From an uncultured Chloracidobacterium sp. (lineage in GTDB: Bacteria; Acidobacteriota; Blastocatellia; Pyrinomonadales; Pyrinomonadaceae): a stretch of 64,000 bases of DNA. The stretch's first letter is position 1. Every line of letters begins with the position of its first letter. Both the position numbers and the translations under genes were made by a program. The DNA is taken from assembly GCA_936914845.1 (NCBI GenBank), contig CAKZGE010000003.1, forward strand, positions 62,001 through 126,000, read 5' to 3'. Below the pieces are notes generated by a model. That model saw only the letters and a list, made by a program, of their open reading frames with translations. It was not told the DNA's origin and searched no databases. Shown here in pieces: positions 9,830 to 18,467 of this stretch.

Positions 9830-10729
9830 ATGAAAAAACTCACACCCGCCGGCCTGGTTTTTGCGATCGGCATTCTTATTTTCGGCAATCTCGTGATCGC
9901 CGCTCAGACCTATTCAGGAACTTGGACATCGCGGCCACACAAGGGCGATAGCGACGGCGAAAAGATCCAGCTTACCTTTCGCAGCAACGACGCCGAAAAT
10001 GAACGTCATTCATATGGCTCCACCTTTAAATATTCTGACCTCAAGGGCCTGTCGCTCGAAACCGCCCGCGACGGTGCCGCTAGTTTTCGATTGGAACGCG
10101 AAGCAGGGACCATCGAATGCAAAGGAAATTTTACGGACGGAAAGGGTGCGGGAACATTCGTTTTCACGCCAAACAGCTCGTTCATTGCCGGCATGCGTTC
10201 GCGCGGCTTCGATTTTGAGAAAAAGTCAGAAGCCAAATATCGAATTTCGCCGGAAAAACGACTCTTCACCGCCGCTGCTCTCGATGTGACCCTTGCACCA
10301 GCAGACGAACTGCGATCGGCAAATTTTCCAAATTTGGACGTTGATGACCTTTTCAAAGCAAAGATCTTTAAAATAGACGGCAAATTTTTGGTCGAAATGG
10401 CTGCCAGCGGCTACCCGAATATTTCGATGGAAGACGTTGTAAAAGCCCGCATATTCAAAATTGACGGCGAATATATCCGCAGCCTGCAGGGCGTCGGCTT
10501 CGGCACGGGCGATTTCGACGATCTCGTAAAATACAAGATCTTCAAGGTCACGCCTGAATTTCTTAATGAATTGCGGGCCGAAGGTTTGACCGATCTCGCA
10601 CCGGAGGATGTCGTTCAGCTTCGCATTTTCAAGATCGACGCCGCGTTCGTCCGCCAAGCAAGGGCGGCCGCTCCGGACATAAGCATCAAATCCATTGTCA
10701 ACAAAAAGCTGGGGTTTGACCTCAAATAA
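9830..10729 (+). CDS. Exported protein with tandem 29-residue IFKID repeats
   Basis: The 299-residue protein begins with a signal peptide (hydrophobic 8-26, cut near AAQ). A beta-rich N-terminal half (about 27-155) has no recognised family. From about residue 160 to the end there are about five tandem units of exactly 29 residues, each ending in IFKID, IFKVT or a degenerate copy and containing a pattern like PxxSxEDVVKxRIFKID. Similar repeats occur in the C-terminal tails of some BlaR1/M56-type sensor peptidases; here they occur without a peptidase. Location is probably periplasmic. Function is unknown. Confidence 0.65.
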   Translation: MKKLTPAGLVFAIGILIFGNLVIAAQTYSGTWTSRPHKGDSDGEKIQLTFRSNDAENERHSYGSTFKYSDLKGLSLETARDGAASFRLEREAGTIECKGNFTDGKGAGTFVFTPNSSFIAGMRSRGFDFEKKSEAKYRISPEKRLFTAAALDVTLAPADELRSANFPNLDVDDLFKAKIFKIDGKFLVEMAASGYPNISMEDVVKARIFKIDGEYIRSLQGVGFGTGDFDDLVKYKIFKVTPEFLNELRAEGLTDLAPEDVVQLRIFKIDAAFVRQARAAAPDISIKSIVNKKLGFDLK

Positions 10730-10777
10730 CAACTCTTTCAAATTAAATTCCTCCAGAAGCGGCGGTTGTGATATTGT

Positions 10778-10794
10778 GTTAAATAATTTTTAAC
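10778..10794. promoter_or_regulatory. Inverted repeat GTTAAA-N5-TTTAAC before the beta-helix gene
   Basis: A perfect 6-bp inverted repeat with a 5-base centre lies 17 bases upstream of the ATG at 10812, within an AT-rich stretch. No Shine-Dalgarno sequence is seen before that ATG; the flanking GCGGCGG (from 10759) and CCGCCGC (ending about 10810) could pair around this site. Confidence 0.3.
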
Positions 10795-10811
10795 CGATCT
10801 TTCCGCCGCCT

Positions 10812-12497
10812 ATGTTTAACTCCAAACGCTTATTTGTCTTCCTGTTGGGTCTATTTTGTTTTCATACGGCGGCTTCGGCAACCATCTATGAGGTCAAGCC
10901 CAACACCTCCCTTGATACGATAGCAGAAGTGCCATGGGCCATATTACAGCCGGGCGACACCGTTTTGATACATTGGCGGCCGCAGCCTTACAAAGAAAAA
11001 TGGGTGATCTGCCGGCAAGGGACTGAATCAGCCCCGATAACCGTCCGCGGCGTTCCCGGGCCGAACGGAGAATTGCCGGTTATCGACGGCGACGGAGCAA
11101 TAACCCCGCGCGATCTTAATTTTGCCAGCGAACAGCGCGGTGTTATCAAGATCGGCTCCGCGAATGTTCCGGCGGACACGATGCCGCGTCATATCGTCGT
11201 CGAAAACCTGGATATAAAGAGCGCCCATCCCAACTATCAATTTACGGATGACAACGGAAATATCCAAACCTACGCCAGCTCAGCCTCTTCCATCTATGTG
11301 GAAAAGGGCGAGAATATAACTATTCGGGGCAACATATTGCGTGACAGCGCCAATGGATTTTTCGTCGCATCTTCGAACGAGACTGTTTCCCGAAATATTC
11401 TCGTCGAAAGTAATTACATTTACGGCAATGGCATCGTCGGAAGCGCTTTTCAGCACAATAATTACACAGCCGCCCTTGGCATCTTATTTCAATACAATCG
11501 GTTCGGCCCGCTTCGTGACGGTGCCGGCGGGAATAATCTCAAGGACCGTTCGGCCGGTTTTGTCGCCCGCTATAACTGGATAGAGGGCGGGAACCGAAAT
11601 CTCGATCTCGTCGATGCGGAAGATAGTGTACAGATCCGGAACGCACCGGAATATCGAAAGACATTCGTTTACGGCAATGTCCTGATCAAACCCAACAGCG
11701 GCAATAATCAAACTACGCATTATGGCGGCGATAGCGGAGCGACAACCGATTATCGAAAGGGAAAACTCTATTTTTATAACAACACGATCGTTTCGCTGCG
11801 AAGCGGCAACACAGTGGTCTTTCGCCTCTCGACCAACGAAGATACGGCGGATGCCCGAAACAATATCTTCTACACGACCGCGGCCGGCTCGACCCTTGCT
11901 CTTTTGGCTGAAACAGGCGTTTTGAACGTCGTCAATAATTGGTCGAAATCTGGTTGGCGAAATTCCTTCGAAGGCAGCTTTGGCGGAACCGTGACCGGCG
12001 GCGGGAGCTTCATTGTCGGAACCGCTCCGGGCTTCGTCAACGCCGCTTCTCAGAATTTCGAATTGGCGGCGGGAGCTCAGGCGATCGATGCCGGGACACC
12101 GCTGCACGCTGATGTCTTGCCGGTGCACAATTTGGCCGGGCAATATGTAAAGCACCAACAGGCTTCGATACGTCCGAACGTCGGTGCGTTCGACCTCGGG
12201 GCGTTCGAATATTCAGCAGCCTCACAGCCGCCGACAATAACCACATCCGCTGTCAATGGGGTTTTGCTTCATTGACATTTTGAAAAGCAGCTCGAGACCA
12301 CCGGCGGAACAGGCACCCTGCACTTTGCCGTTACCGCGGGCAGCCTGCCGCCCGGCATTTATCTTGACACCGCCACGGGCAGAATATACGGACGGCCCCG
12401 TCTTAAGCGTACGTCCTCGGCAACGATCTCTGTCACGGATAGTTTAGGGCTCAGTTCGGCGAGACAATTTGTTATCGAAACCAAGCTGCATTTTTAG
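10812..12497 (+). pseudogene. Exported right-handed beta-helix protein interrupted by an in-frame TGA
   Basis: The first 487 residues (to the TGA at 12273-12275) give a signal peptide (about 1-22) and a parallel beta-helix region with many Asn/Gly-rich turns (ITIRGNILRDSANG, ILVESNYIYGNG). This resembles polysaccharide-lyase or DUF1565-type helices. The same frame continues past the TGA for another 73 codons to TAG at 12495-12497. That segment encodes an Ig-like putative-polysaccharide-binding (He_PIG) domain: LETTGGTGTLHFAV, SLPPGIYLDTATGRIYGRP, TISVTDSLGL. One stop codon therefore splits a helix-plus-Ig protein. It may be a nonsense mutation, a base error or a readthrough site. Without readthrough, the product ends at 12275. 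Confidence 0.72.
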
Positions 12498-12832
12498 CGG
12501 TTTTACAGCGCTCCAAAAGCTGACGGGAAACAAAGCCGCAATATTTCGGGCGTCGCAAATCTTTGCCACCTCGGCAGCGTATCCGCGCCGTCAGGATAGA
12601 GATTTTCCAGCCATTTTTGCGTTCCGGCACTCATAGCACCATAAATCCAAAAAAATTATCACTTTTTTGATAATTACAATGGAAATATCCGATAAATTCG
12701 TTTTATACTTGTAAGTTAAGCGTTTGAGGGCGAAAGTCTCATCCATACAGCACATTTTTGATGCATAAACGGGTATGCGTCAGATCCCCCGCACATGCTT
12801 AGTTATTAACAATACTCGGGTTTTTTATAATA
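12498..12832. other. 335-base intergenic region before mreB
   Basis: The first half shows no plus-strand gene. On the minus strand a 43-codon open frame (12634 down to 12503, starting MSAGTQKWLENLYPDG) has protein-like composition but no clear ribosome site, so it is left as a possibility only. The second half is AT-rich and holds a dyad and a likely promoter for mreB. Confidence 0.5.
12654..12709 (+). promoter_or_regulatory. Dyad and candidate promoter of the mreB operon
   Basis: AATTATCA (12654-12661) and TGATAATT (12668-12675) form a perfect 8-bp dyad around CTTTTT. Downstream are a weak -35 TGGAAA (12680-12685), an 18-base spacer and a -10 TATACT (12704-12709). The dyad could be an operator. 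On the minus strand it is followed by seven T and could also act as a terminator of antisense transcripts. Confidence 0.4.
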
Positions 12833-13879
12833 ATGGCTTTAAAATCTCTGTTCAGTCTATTTTCGAGCGACCTCGCCATCGATCTCGGCACCGCGAATAC
12901 TTTGGTCTATGCAAAAGGCCGCGGGATCGTCGTTTCAGAACCATCCATCGTTGCGATCAACAAAGTTACCAACCAGGTTGAAGCGGTCGGCCGCGACGCC
13001 AAGGAAATGCTCGGCAGAACGCCGGGCAATATCGTAGCCATCCGTCCGATGAAAGACGGTGTGATCGCCAATTTTGAAGTAACCGAAAAAATGCTTCAAC
13101 ATTTCATTCGCAAGGCTCACAATGGCAAATCCTGGGTTCGCCCGCGGGTGGTCATCGGTATTCCGTCAGAGATCACACAGGTCGAACGACGCGCCGTTGA
13201 AGATTCAGCATACCGAGCGAAGGCTAGTGAGGTGTATTTGGTCGAGGAAGCAATGGCCGCGGCGATCGGCGCCGGTTTGCCGATCACCGAACCGCACGGC
13301 AACATGGTCGTTGACATCGGCGGAGGCACCACCGATATCGCCGTCATCTCACTTTCGGGCATTGTATATTCACGCGCCGTCCGCGTCGCCGGCAACGAAA
13401 TGGACGATGCGATCACACAGTACATCAAACGCAAATATAATTTGCTCATCGGTGAACGCACCGCAGAAGCCATCAAGATCGCTCTCGGCTCCGCCTTTCC
13501 CGTCGATGAACCACTTTCGATGGAGGTTCGCGGCCGCAACCTGATCGAAGGAATTCCAAAGACCATCACCATGACGGACGAAGAGGTTCGCGAGGCGCTC
13601 TCAGATGCGGTTTCGACGATCATCAATGCCGTTCGTGTCGCTCTTGAACGCACTCCGCCGGAGCTTTCCGCCGACATCGTCGAACGCGGGATCGTTCTTA
13701 CCGGCGGCGGCGCCCTGCTTAAAAATTTGGACAAGCGGTTGACCATAGAAACCGGTCTGCCGGTCGTTATCGCTGACGATCCGCTTTCATCGGTTGTCTT
13801 GGGCACCGGAAAGATGCTTTCCGATATCGAACTGCTGAAACGGGTTAAATGGGACAATTCTTTGATGACAGGAAATTAA
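12833..13879 (+). CDS. mreB: Rod shape-determining protein MreB
   Basis: MreB is the bacterial actin homologue that polymerises under the membrane and directs the cell-elongation machinery. The 348-residue length is normal for the family. The actin-fold motifs are present: phosphate 1 [10 protein letters not shown] (from about 17), phosphate 2 [11 protein letters not shown], and the adenosine motif [12 protein letters not shown]. The N-terminal amphipathic stretch [11 protein letters not shown] fits membrane binding. No Shine-Dalgarno sequence is seen before the ATG, which follows an AT-rich run. It heads the cluster mreB-mreC-mreD-mrdA-rodA-PBP, which builds lateral wall in rods. Confidence 0.98.
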   Translation: MALKSLFSLFSSDLAIDLGTANTLVYAKGRGIVVSEPSIVAINKVTNQVEAVGRDAKEMLGRTPGNIVAIRPMKDGVIANFEVTEKMLQHFIRKAHNGKSWVRPRVVIGIPSEITQVERRAVEDSAYRAKASEVYLVEEAMAAAIGAGLPITEPHGNMVVDIGGGTTDIAVISLSGIVYSRAVRVAGNEMDDAITQYIKRKYNLLIGERTAEAIKIALGSAFPVDEPLSMEVRGRNLIEGIPKTITMTDEEVREALSDAVSTIINAVRVALERTPPELSADIVERGIVLTGGGALLKNLDKRLTIETGLPVVIADDPLSSVVLGTGKMLSDIELLKRVKWDNSLMTGN

Positions 13880-13973
13880 TGCGGGTGACGAGCATCGGAT
13901 AAAGACATTTGACAGCACAGAATTTTCTGCCCTGCCCGGCCTTTATCCCTCGCTTTATAAGCACGCCAAAGGG

Positions 13974-14867
13974 ATGGCTGAACGAAGTCAACAAGAAGTT
14001 TGGAGGATCACCCCATGGCTGGTCATCATTTTGCTGCTCAGTAATTTTTTGCTGATGGCTTTTGATGCCAAAGAGATCACATCAGGCCAGCGGGTCATCC
14101 GCGTTTGGACACAGATCGCTGCCGATTTTGTTCAGTCGCCGGTCACGACCGTTAGCTCTGCCGTTTCCAATTATTTCAGCTCTATCTCCAATCTGCGTTC
14201 GGCGCAGACCGAGAACGACGAATTAAAGACACGCGTTCAAAATCTGGAAGTCGAACTAAAGTCCGGCGAAGACCTGCGCTCTGAAAACGAACGTTTGCGA
14301 AACCTTCTTAAACTTAAGGACGACGAAAAGCTGAACGTTTTGACCGCAAAGATCATTGGACGCGACCCATCCGTTTGGTTCGATTCATCGATAGTCAATC
14401 GCGGCAGCTTGGACGGGGTGAAAGTGAATATGCCGGTGGTTACGGATGGCGGCTTGGTCGGCCGCGTCACCGCCGTCAGCCCGCTTACCGCACAGGTGGA
14501 CCTGCTTAGCTACAACAAATCCGGCGTCGGGGCGGTGGTCGGCCAGATCGCCGATTCGAACGCACTCGGCGTTGTGGTCGGCACGAGCAGCACCGATACG
14601 CTGGAAATGAAATATGTGTCCGGCAGCGTCGATGTCCAGGTGGGTCAATCTGTTTATACCACAGGCCAAGACGGGATCTATCCGGCAGGCCTGAAAGTCG
14701 GCGAGATAGTAGAGATCCGCTCCGGTTCGGCAACCGTGCCGCATCGCATTTTTATTCGTCCGAGTGCGGGGCTCGGCTCAATGCAAGAGGTCGCCATTTT
14801 GCTTTACGAACCGCCGCAAAGGCCCGATTTTGAACAAAAAGTGCCAAACGCCGATAAGCGTAAATAG
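13974..14867 (+). CDS. mreC: Rod shape-determining protein MreC
   Basis: MreC is a bitopic inner-membrane protein that links MreB to the periplasmic wall synthases. The 297-residue chain has one membrane segment (about 15-33, WLVIILLLSNFLLMAF). A coiled coil follows (about 70-110, repeated Glu/Leu: TENDELKTRVQNLEVELK), and then the beta-barrel MreC core with VVTDGGLVGRVTAVSP and YPAGLKVGEI. It lies 94 bases after mreB and 9 bases before mreD. The ATG at 13974 gives a start close to the membrane segment, which is usual. Confidence 0.95.
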   Translation: MAERSQQEVWRITPWLVIILLLSNFLLMAFDAKEITSGQRVIRVWTQIAADFVQSPVTTVSSAVSNYFSSISNLRSAQTENDELKTRVQNLEVELKSGEDLRSENERLRNLLKLKDDEKLNVLTAKIIGRDPSVWFDSSIVNRGSLDGVKVNMPVVTDGGLVGRVTAVSPLTAQVDLLSYNKSGVGAVVGQIADSNALGVVVGTSSTDTLEMKYVSGSVDVQVGQSVYTTGQDGIYPAGLKVGEIVEIRSGSATVPHRIFIRPSAGLGSMQEVAILLYEPPQRPDFEQKVPNADKRK

Positions 14868-14876
14868 GCCCAACGA

Positions 14877-15422
14877 ATGAACCAGGTAAAGGTACCAATA
14901 GCACTTATCATCGCCGTACTGCTGCAATGGACGCTCCGTAACGTGGCGGAGCCGTTTGCCTATGTCGATTTTCCGCTTATCGTAATTGTTTACGCCGCTC
15001 TCCAACGAGACGCTCTGAAAGCCATATTTTTCGGCACCATCGCCGGTTTAGCGGTCGATGCTTTAAGCGGCGGGCTGCTCGGAGCCAACGCCTTCTCAAA
15101 AACACTCGTTGCCTACGTCGTTTCAGAGCTTGCTCGGCGTGTGTATATGGACAACCTTTTACTCCGCATTCCCGTCATAGCCGGAGCATGTTTATTGGAC
15201 GATCTGGTCTTTTATGGAATGCACCGCATATTGGGCCAGCCGCCGAGTGCGGACGTTGTGACCACTGTCGCCTATTCATTGATCGGAACCACGATCGCCG
15301 GAACGCTGATCTATATACTTTTAGATCACGCGCTGGCGGAAAGGCTTCGTCCACGGCGCGGTGAGATGTTTTCTCGGCGGCGGCAGACACGGCGGAGAAA
15401 CCCGATAAGATTAGGCAAATAA
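14877..15422 (+). CDS. mreD: Rod shape-determining protein MreD
   Basis: MreD is a small polytopic membrane partner of MreC in the elongasome. The 181-residue protein is hydrophobic with about five membrane segments, for example VPIALIIAVLLQWTL, LIVIVYAAL and a segment near the C-terminus. It ends in a basic tail (RRRQTRRRNPIRLGK). The typical MreD pattern of a turn containing GLxxDxLSGGLLGANAF is visible at about 58-75. Position between mreC and mrdA confirms the call. Confidence 0.92.
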   Translation: MNQVKVPIALIIAVLLQWTLRNVAEPFAYVDFPLIVIVYAALQRDALKAIFFGTIAGLAVDALSGGLLGANAFSKTLVAYVVSELARRVYMDNLLLRIPVIAGACLLDDLVFYGMHRILGQPPSADVVTTVAYSLIGTTIAGTLIYILLDHALAERLRPRRGEMFSRRRQTRRRNPIRLGK

Positions 15423-15435
15423 ACATTAAAGCGGT

Positions 15436-17334
15436 ATGAAGCTTAACGAACAGGCCCAGAATTTAGGATTTCGGATCGGCACGATCCAGATCGTTGCGTA
15501 CATTCTGCTTGCCTTGGTCGGCGTGCGGGTTTACTACCTTCAGGTCGTGCAGGGTGATTATTACGCCCAGCGGGCGGAAAACCAGCGCATCAGACTGATA
15601 CCGATACCTGCTTCGCGCGGCGCGATATTTGACCGAAATGGAAAGATACTTGTTGATTCGCGACCGACATATAACGTCGTGCTTTCCAACGAGCCGATCA
15701 AGAAGATCGATGTCACCGACCGCGTGGACGATTACGCCGCCGGGCTCGCCATTGAACCGGCCTATGTTATCGAACGCCTGAACCTGATAAAAAAACAGAA
15801 CGATTTTGAGACCATGGTGCTCAAGGAAAATGCCACCATGCAGGATATTTCGTGGGTTGAATCGCACACGATGGAATATCCCGAGCTCCGCATCGAACTT
15901 CAGCCTCAGCGTTTTTATCCGCATGGTACCCACTTGGCACACGTCCTTGGCTATGTCGGCGAGATCAGCCCTAAACAGCTTGAGATGGAAGAATATAGCT
16001 CTCGCGGCCTTAGGCCCGGCGATATTATCGGGAAGGGCGGGCTAGAGCAATATTACGATGAATATCTGCGCGGCAAACCGGGCTACCGCAAAGTTATCGT
16101 TGATAGCCGCGGCCGTATTCAAAGCGAGATCGCCAAGGTCGATCCGCAATCCGGCCAGGATATGATCACCACCATCGATCTTGACATTCAAACCGCCGCC
16201 GAAGAACAGTTGGAAAGATCGGTGACCAAACGCGGAACCATTATCGCCACCGACCCGAACAACGGCGAAGTGCTCGCCATGGCCTCAGCACCTTCTTTTG
16301 ACCCGAACGTCTTTGTGCAGGGCAGCAAGACCAAAGAAGGTCGAAAACAGATCGCCGCCTATTGGCAAGATGAACAGCGGCCTCTTTTTAACCGCGCTAT
16401 CCAGGGCCGCTATCCGCCGGGTTCGACCTGGAAGATACCGGAATCGCTGGGAGCTCTGCAACAAGGCGTCATCACGGTCAAAAATTCGAACATGGTGTGC
16501 GGCGGCGGTATTACCATCGGAAACAAATTTACCCGCTGCATGGGAAGTCACGGTGCTCCGCCGCTCAGCTACGCAATTACAAAATCCTGCGACGGATATT
16601 ATTACCGCTTGGCTCTAAAAATGAAGGTGGAAGGCCTGATCGAAATGGTCGAAATGTTTGGCTATGACAAACCTTCCGGCGTCGATCTGCCCAACGAAAA
16701 AACGCCGCAAACACCAAAGAGCTGGAAGCCGATAATTGAAAAACGCGAAGGCCGCTGGCCCGACATCCGCACCGTCTATGCTTCGATCGGCCAAGATACC
16801 GTGTGGGTAACGCCTATCTCAATGCTGCGGGCGGTTTCCAGTATCGGCGCCCATGGCAAGATGTATGTGCCACATTTTTTGAAGGAATTTAAGCCAATAG
16901 CCGCCATTGAACAAGATGGTGAAGAGATCTTTGCGGCTCGGCCGGCCGTTACTTTTGCTCATCCGGAAGCTAAAGACATACCGATGACGAAAGAACAGGA
17001 AGAACTGATGGTGCACGGTATGTGGTCGGTGGTCAACGGCGGCGGCACGGGCAGCGGTATCAAGATACCCGGTTTCGACATTGCCGGAAAAACGGGTACT
17101 GCTCAGGTCGCCAGCTTGGGTAAAGACGTCGGCGACAAAAAAGATCACGCTTGGTTCGTTAGTTTTGCTCCGGCATATAAACCCGAAATAGCCGTTATCG
17201 CCTTGATCGAAAACGTCGGTTTCGGCGGCAGCCATGCGGCACCTGCGGTTAAGGGCATCTACGAAAAATATATCTCGATCCGCCATCCCGAAGGCCTAAG
17301 ATCTGAGGATGCAAACATGGTGGCAAAAAATTAA
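15436..17334 (+). CDS. mrdA: Penicillin-binding protein 2 (elongation-specific transpeptidase)
   Basis: This class B PBP cross-links peptidoglycan in lateral wall together with RodA. The 632 residues show an N-terminal membrane anchor (about 18-36), a dimerisation/linker domain with ASRGAIFDRNGKILVDS, and a transpeptidase domain. The active-site motif is S330-T-W-K333 (PPGSTWK). The second motif is SCD (S-x-D form, as in PBP2 proteins), and the KTG motif lies in AGKTGTAQV. Its stop codon overlaps the rodA start as TAATG, implying translational coupling. Confidence 0.96.
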   Translation: MKLNEQAQNLGFRIGTIQIVAYILLALVGVRVYYLQVVQGDYYAQRAENQRIRLIPIPASRGAIFDRNGKILVDSRPTYNVVLSNEPIKKIDVTDRVDDYAAGLAIEPAYVIERLNLIKKQNDFETMVLKENATMQDISWVESHTMEYPELRIELQPQRFYPHGTHLAHVLGYVGEISPKQLEMEEYSSRGLRPGDIIGKGGLEQYYDEYLRGKPGYRKVIVDSRGRIQSEIAKVDPQSGQDMITTIDLDIQTAAEEQLERSVTKRGTIIATDPNNGEVLAMASAPSFDPNVFVQGSKTKEGRKQIAAYWQDEQRPLFNRAIQGRYPPGSTWKIPESLGALQQGVITVKNSNMVCGGGITIGNKFTRCMGSHGAPPLSYAITKSCDGYYYRLALKMKVEGLIEMVEMFGYDKPSGVDLPNEKTPQTPKSWKPIIEKREGRWPDIRTVYASIGQDTVWVTPISMLRAVSSIGAHGKMYVPHFLKEFKPIAAIEQDGEEIFAARPAVTFAHPEAKDIPMTKEQEELMVHGMWSVVNGGGTGSGIKIPGFDIAGKTGTAQVASLGKDVGDKKDHAWFVSFAPAYKPEIAVIALIENVGFGGSHAAPAVKGIYEKYISIRHPEGLRSEDANMVAKN

Positions 17335-18452
17335 TGGTAGCGATCATCGAAAAACGCGATCTTAGAGATTTTGACTGGCTCACGACCGTCTTGGCCATCG
17401 CCATTGCCTCTTTCGGTGTGTGGCAGATCAACAATGCCTTGCCTTTTGATAACCTCTGGTCTAAGCAGATCATGGGTATTTGCATCGCCTTGGTCGCTTT
17501 TTTCGTCGTCGCGTTCAGTGACTATCGCCGCATAGTTGATGCCGCCCCTGTTTTTTATGGCATCGCTCTAGTATTGCTTGTTCTTGTTCTTACGCCGCTC
17601 GGCGTAGAGGTCAACGGTCAGCAGGCGTGGGTTCGGCTTCCTGTCATCGGTCAATTTCAACCTTCAGAATTTGCAAAGATCCCGACCGTGCTGATGCTGG
17701 CGAAATATTTTGGAGCTAGAAAGGGCGGCACGCTAACGATCAAAGAGGTACTTATCGGCGGGGCGATCATGGCCGGACCCGTCGGCCTTATCATGCTGGA
17801 ACCGGACGCCGGCCAGGCCATTACTTATTTTCCGATGTTTGCAGCAATGCTGTTCTTGTCCGCTATAAAGGTCAGATATGTCATTATTGCACTGCTCGCG
17901 GCAGTTATTTTTGTGCCTACTGCCTATATCGTTGGTGTGAGATCCGGTGCGATCAAGAAATATCAGCAAGATCGTATAATGGCCATCGTTGATCCGGAAA
18001 GCGTCGATCCGCGCGGCTATGGCTACCATACCATTCAATCGGTGATAACGGTCGGTAAGGGCGGTCTTTCGGGCATTAAGGGCGACGCAGAAACATCGCA
18101 AAGCGTACTGAAATTTCTCCCGGAGCCGCAAACCGATTTCATTTTTGCCGTAACTGCGGAAAACACAGGTTTTATCGGCTGCATCTCCTTGCTTTTCGCC
18201 TATGCGTTGTTGCTTTCGCGTATGGTTGATGGCGCAAGATATGCGTCGGAGCGCTCGGGGATGCTGGTTATTATGTCCATTGTCACATCAATGGCATTTC
18301 AAATATTTATGAACGTCGGTATGGCATTGGGCATTTTACCCGTTATCGGCGTTCCGCTGCCGCTGATGAGTGCGGGGCTTTCGGCACTGCTCTCTACATT
18401 TCTGGCGATCGGATTTGTTGTCAGCATTAAAATGCGGCGATTCGTCAATTAA
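17334..18452 (+). CDS. rodA: RodA, SEDS peptidoglycan glycosyltransferase
   Basis: RodA polymerises glycan strands from lipid II during elongation, paired with PBP2. The 372-residue protein has about ten membrane segments and SEDS-family signatures: GQFQPSEFAKIP, LEPDAGQA, TDFIFAVTAENTGFIG near the conserved catalytic region, and GVPLPLMSAGLSAL near the C-terminus. The ATG overlaps the stop of the PBP2 gene. The end lies 15 bases before the class A PBP gene. Confidence 0.96.
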   Translation: MVAIIEKRDLRDFDWLTTVLAIAIASFGVWQINNALPFDNLWSKQIMGICIALVAFFVVAFSDYRRIVDAAPVFYGIALVLLVLVLTPLGVEVNGQQAWVRLPVIGQFQPSEFAKIPTVLMLAKYFGARKGGTLTIKEVLIGGAIMAGPVGLIMLEPDAGQAITYFPMFAAMLFLSAIKVRYVIIALLAAVIFVPTAYIVGVRSGAIKKYQQDRIMAIVDPESVDPRGYGYHTIQSVITVGKGGLSGIKGDAETSQSVLKFLPEPQTDFIFAVTAENTGFIGCISLLFAYALLLSRMVDGARYASERSGMLVIMSIVTSMAFQIFMNVGMALGILPVIGVPLPLMSAGLSALLSTFLAIGFVVSIKMRRFVN

Positions 18453-18467
18453 GAGAGGTCAAAGAAA

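Noticed and set aside
12273..12275. TGA as a selenocysteine codon or a reassigned codon
   Set aside because: The site lies at the border of an Ig-like domain where Sec is not expected, no convincing SECIS hairpin follows, and other genes in the window end with TGA.
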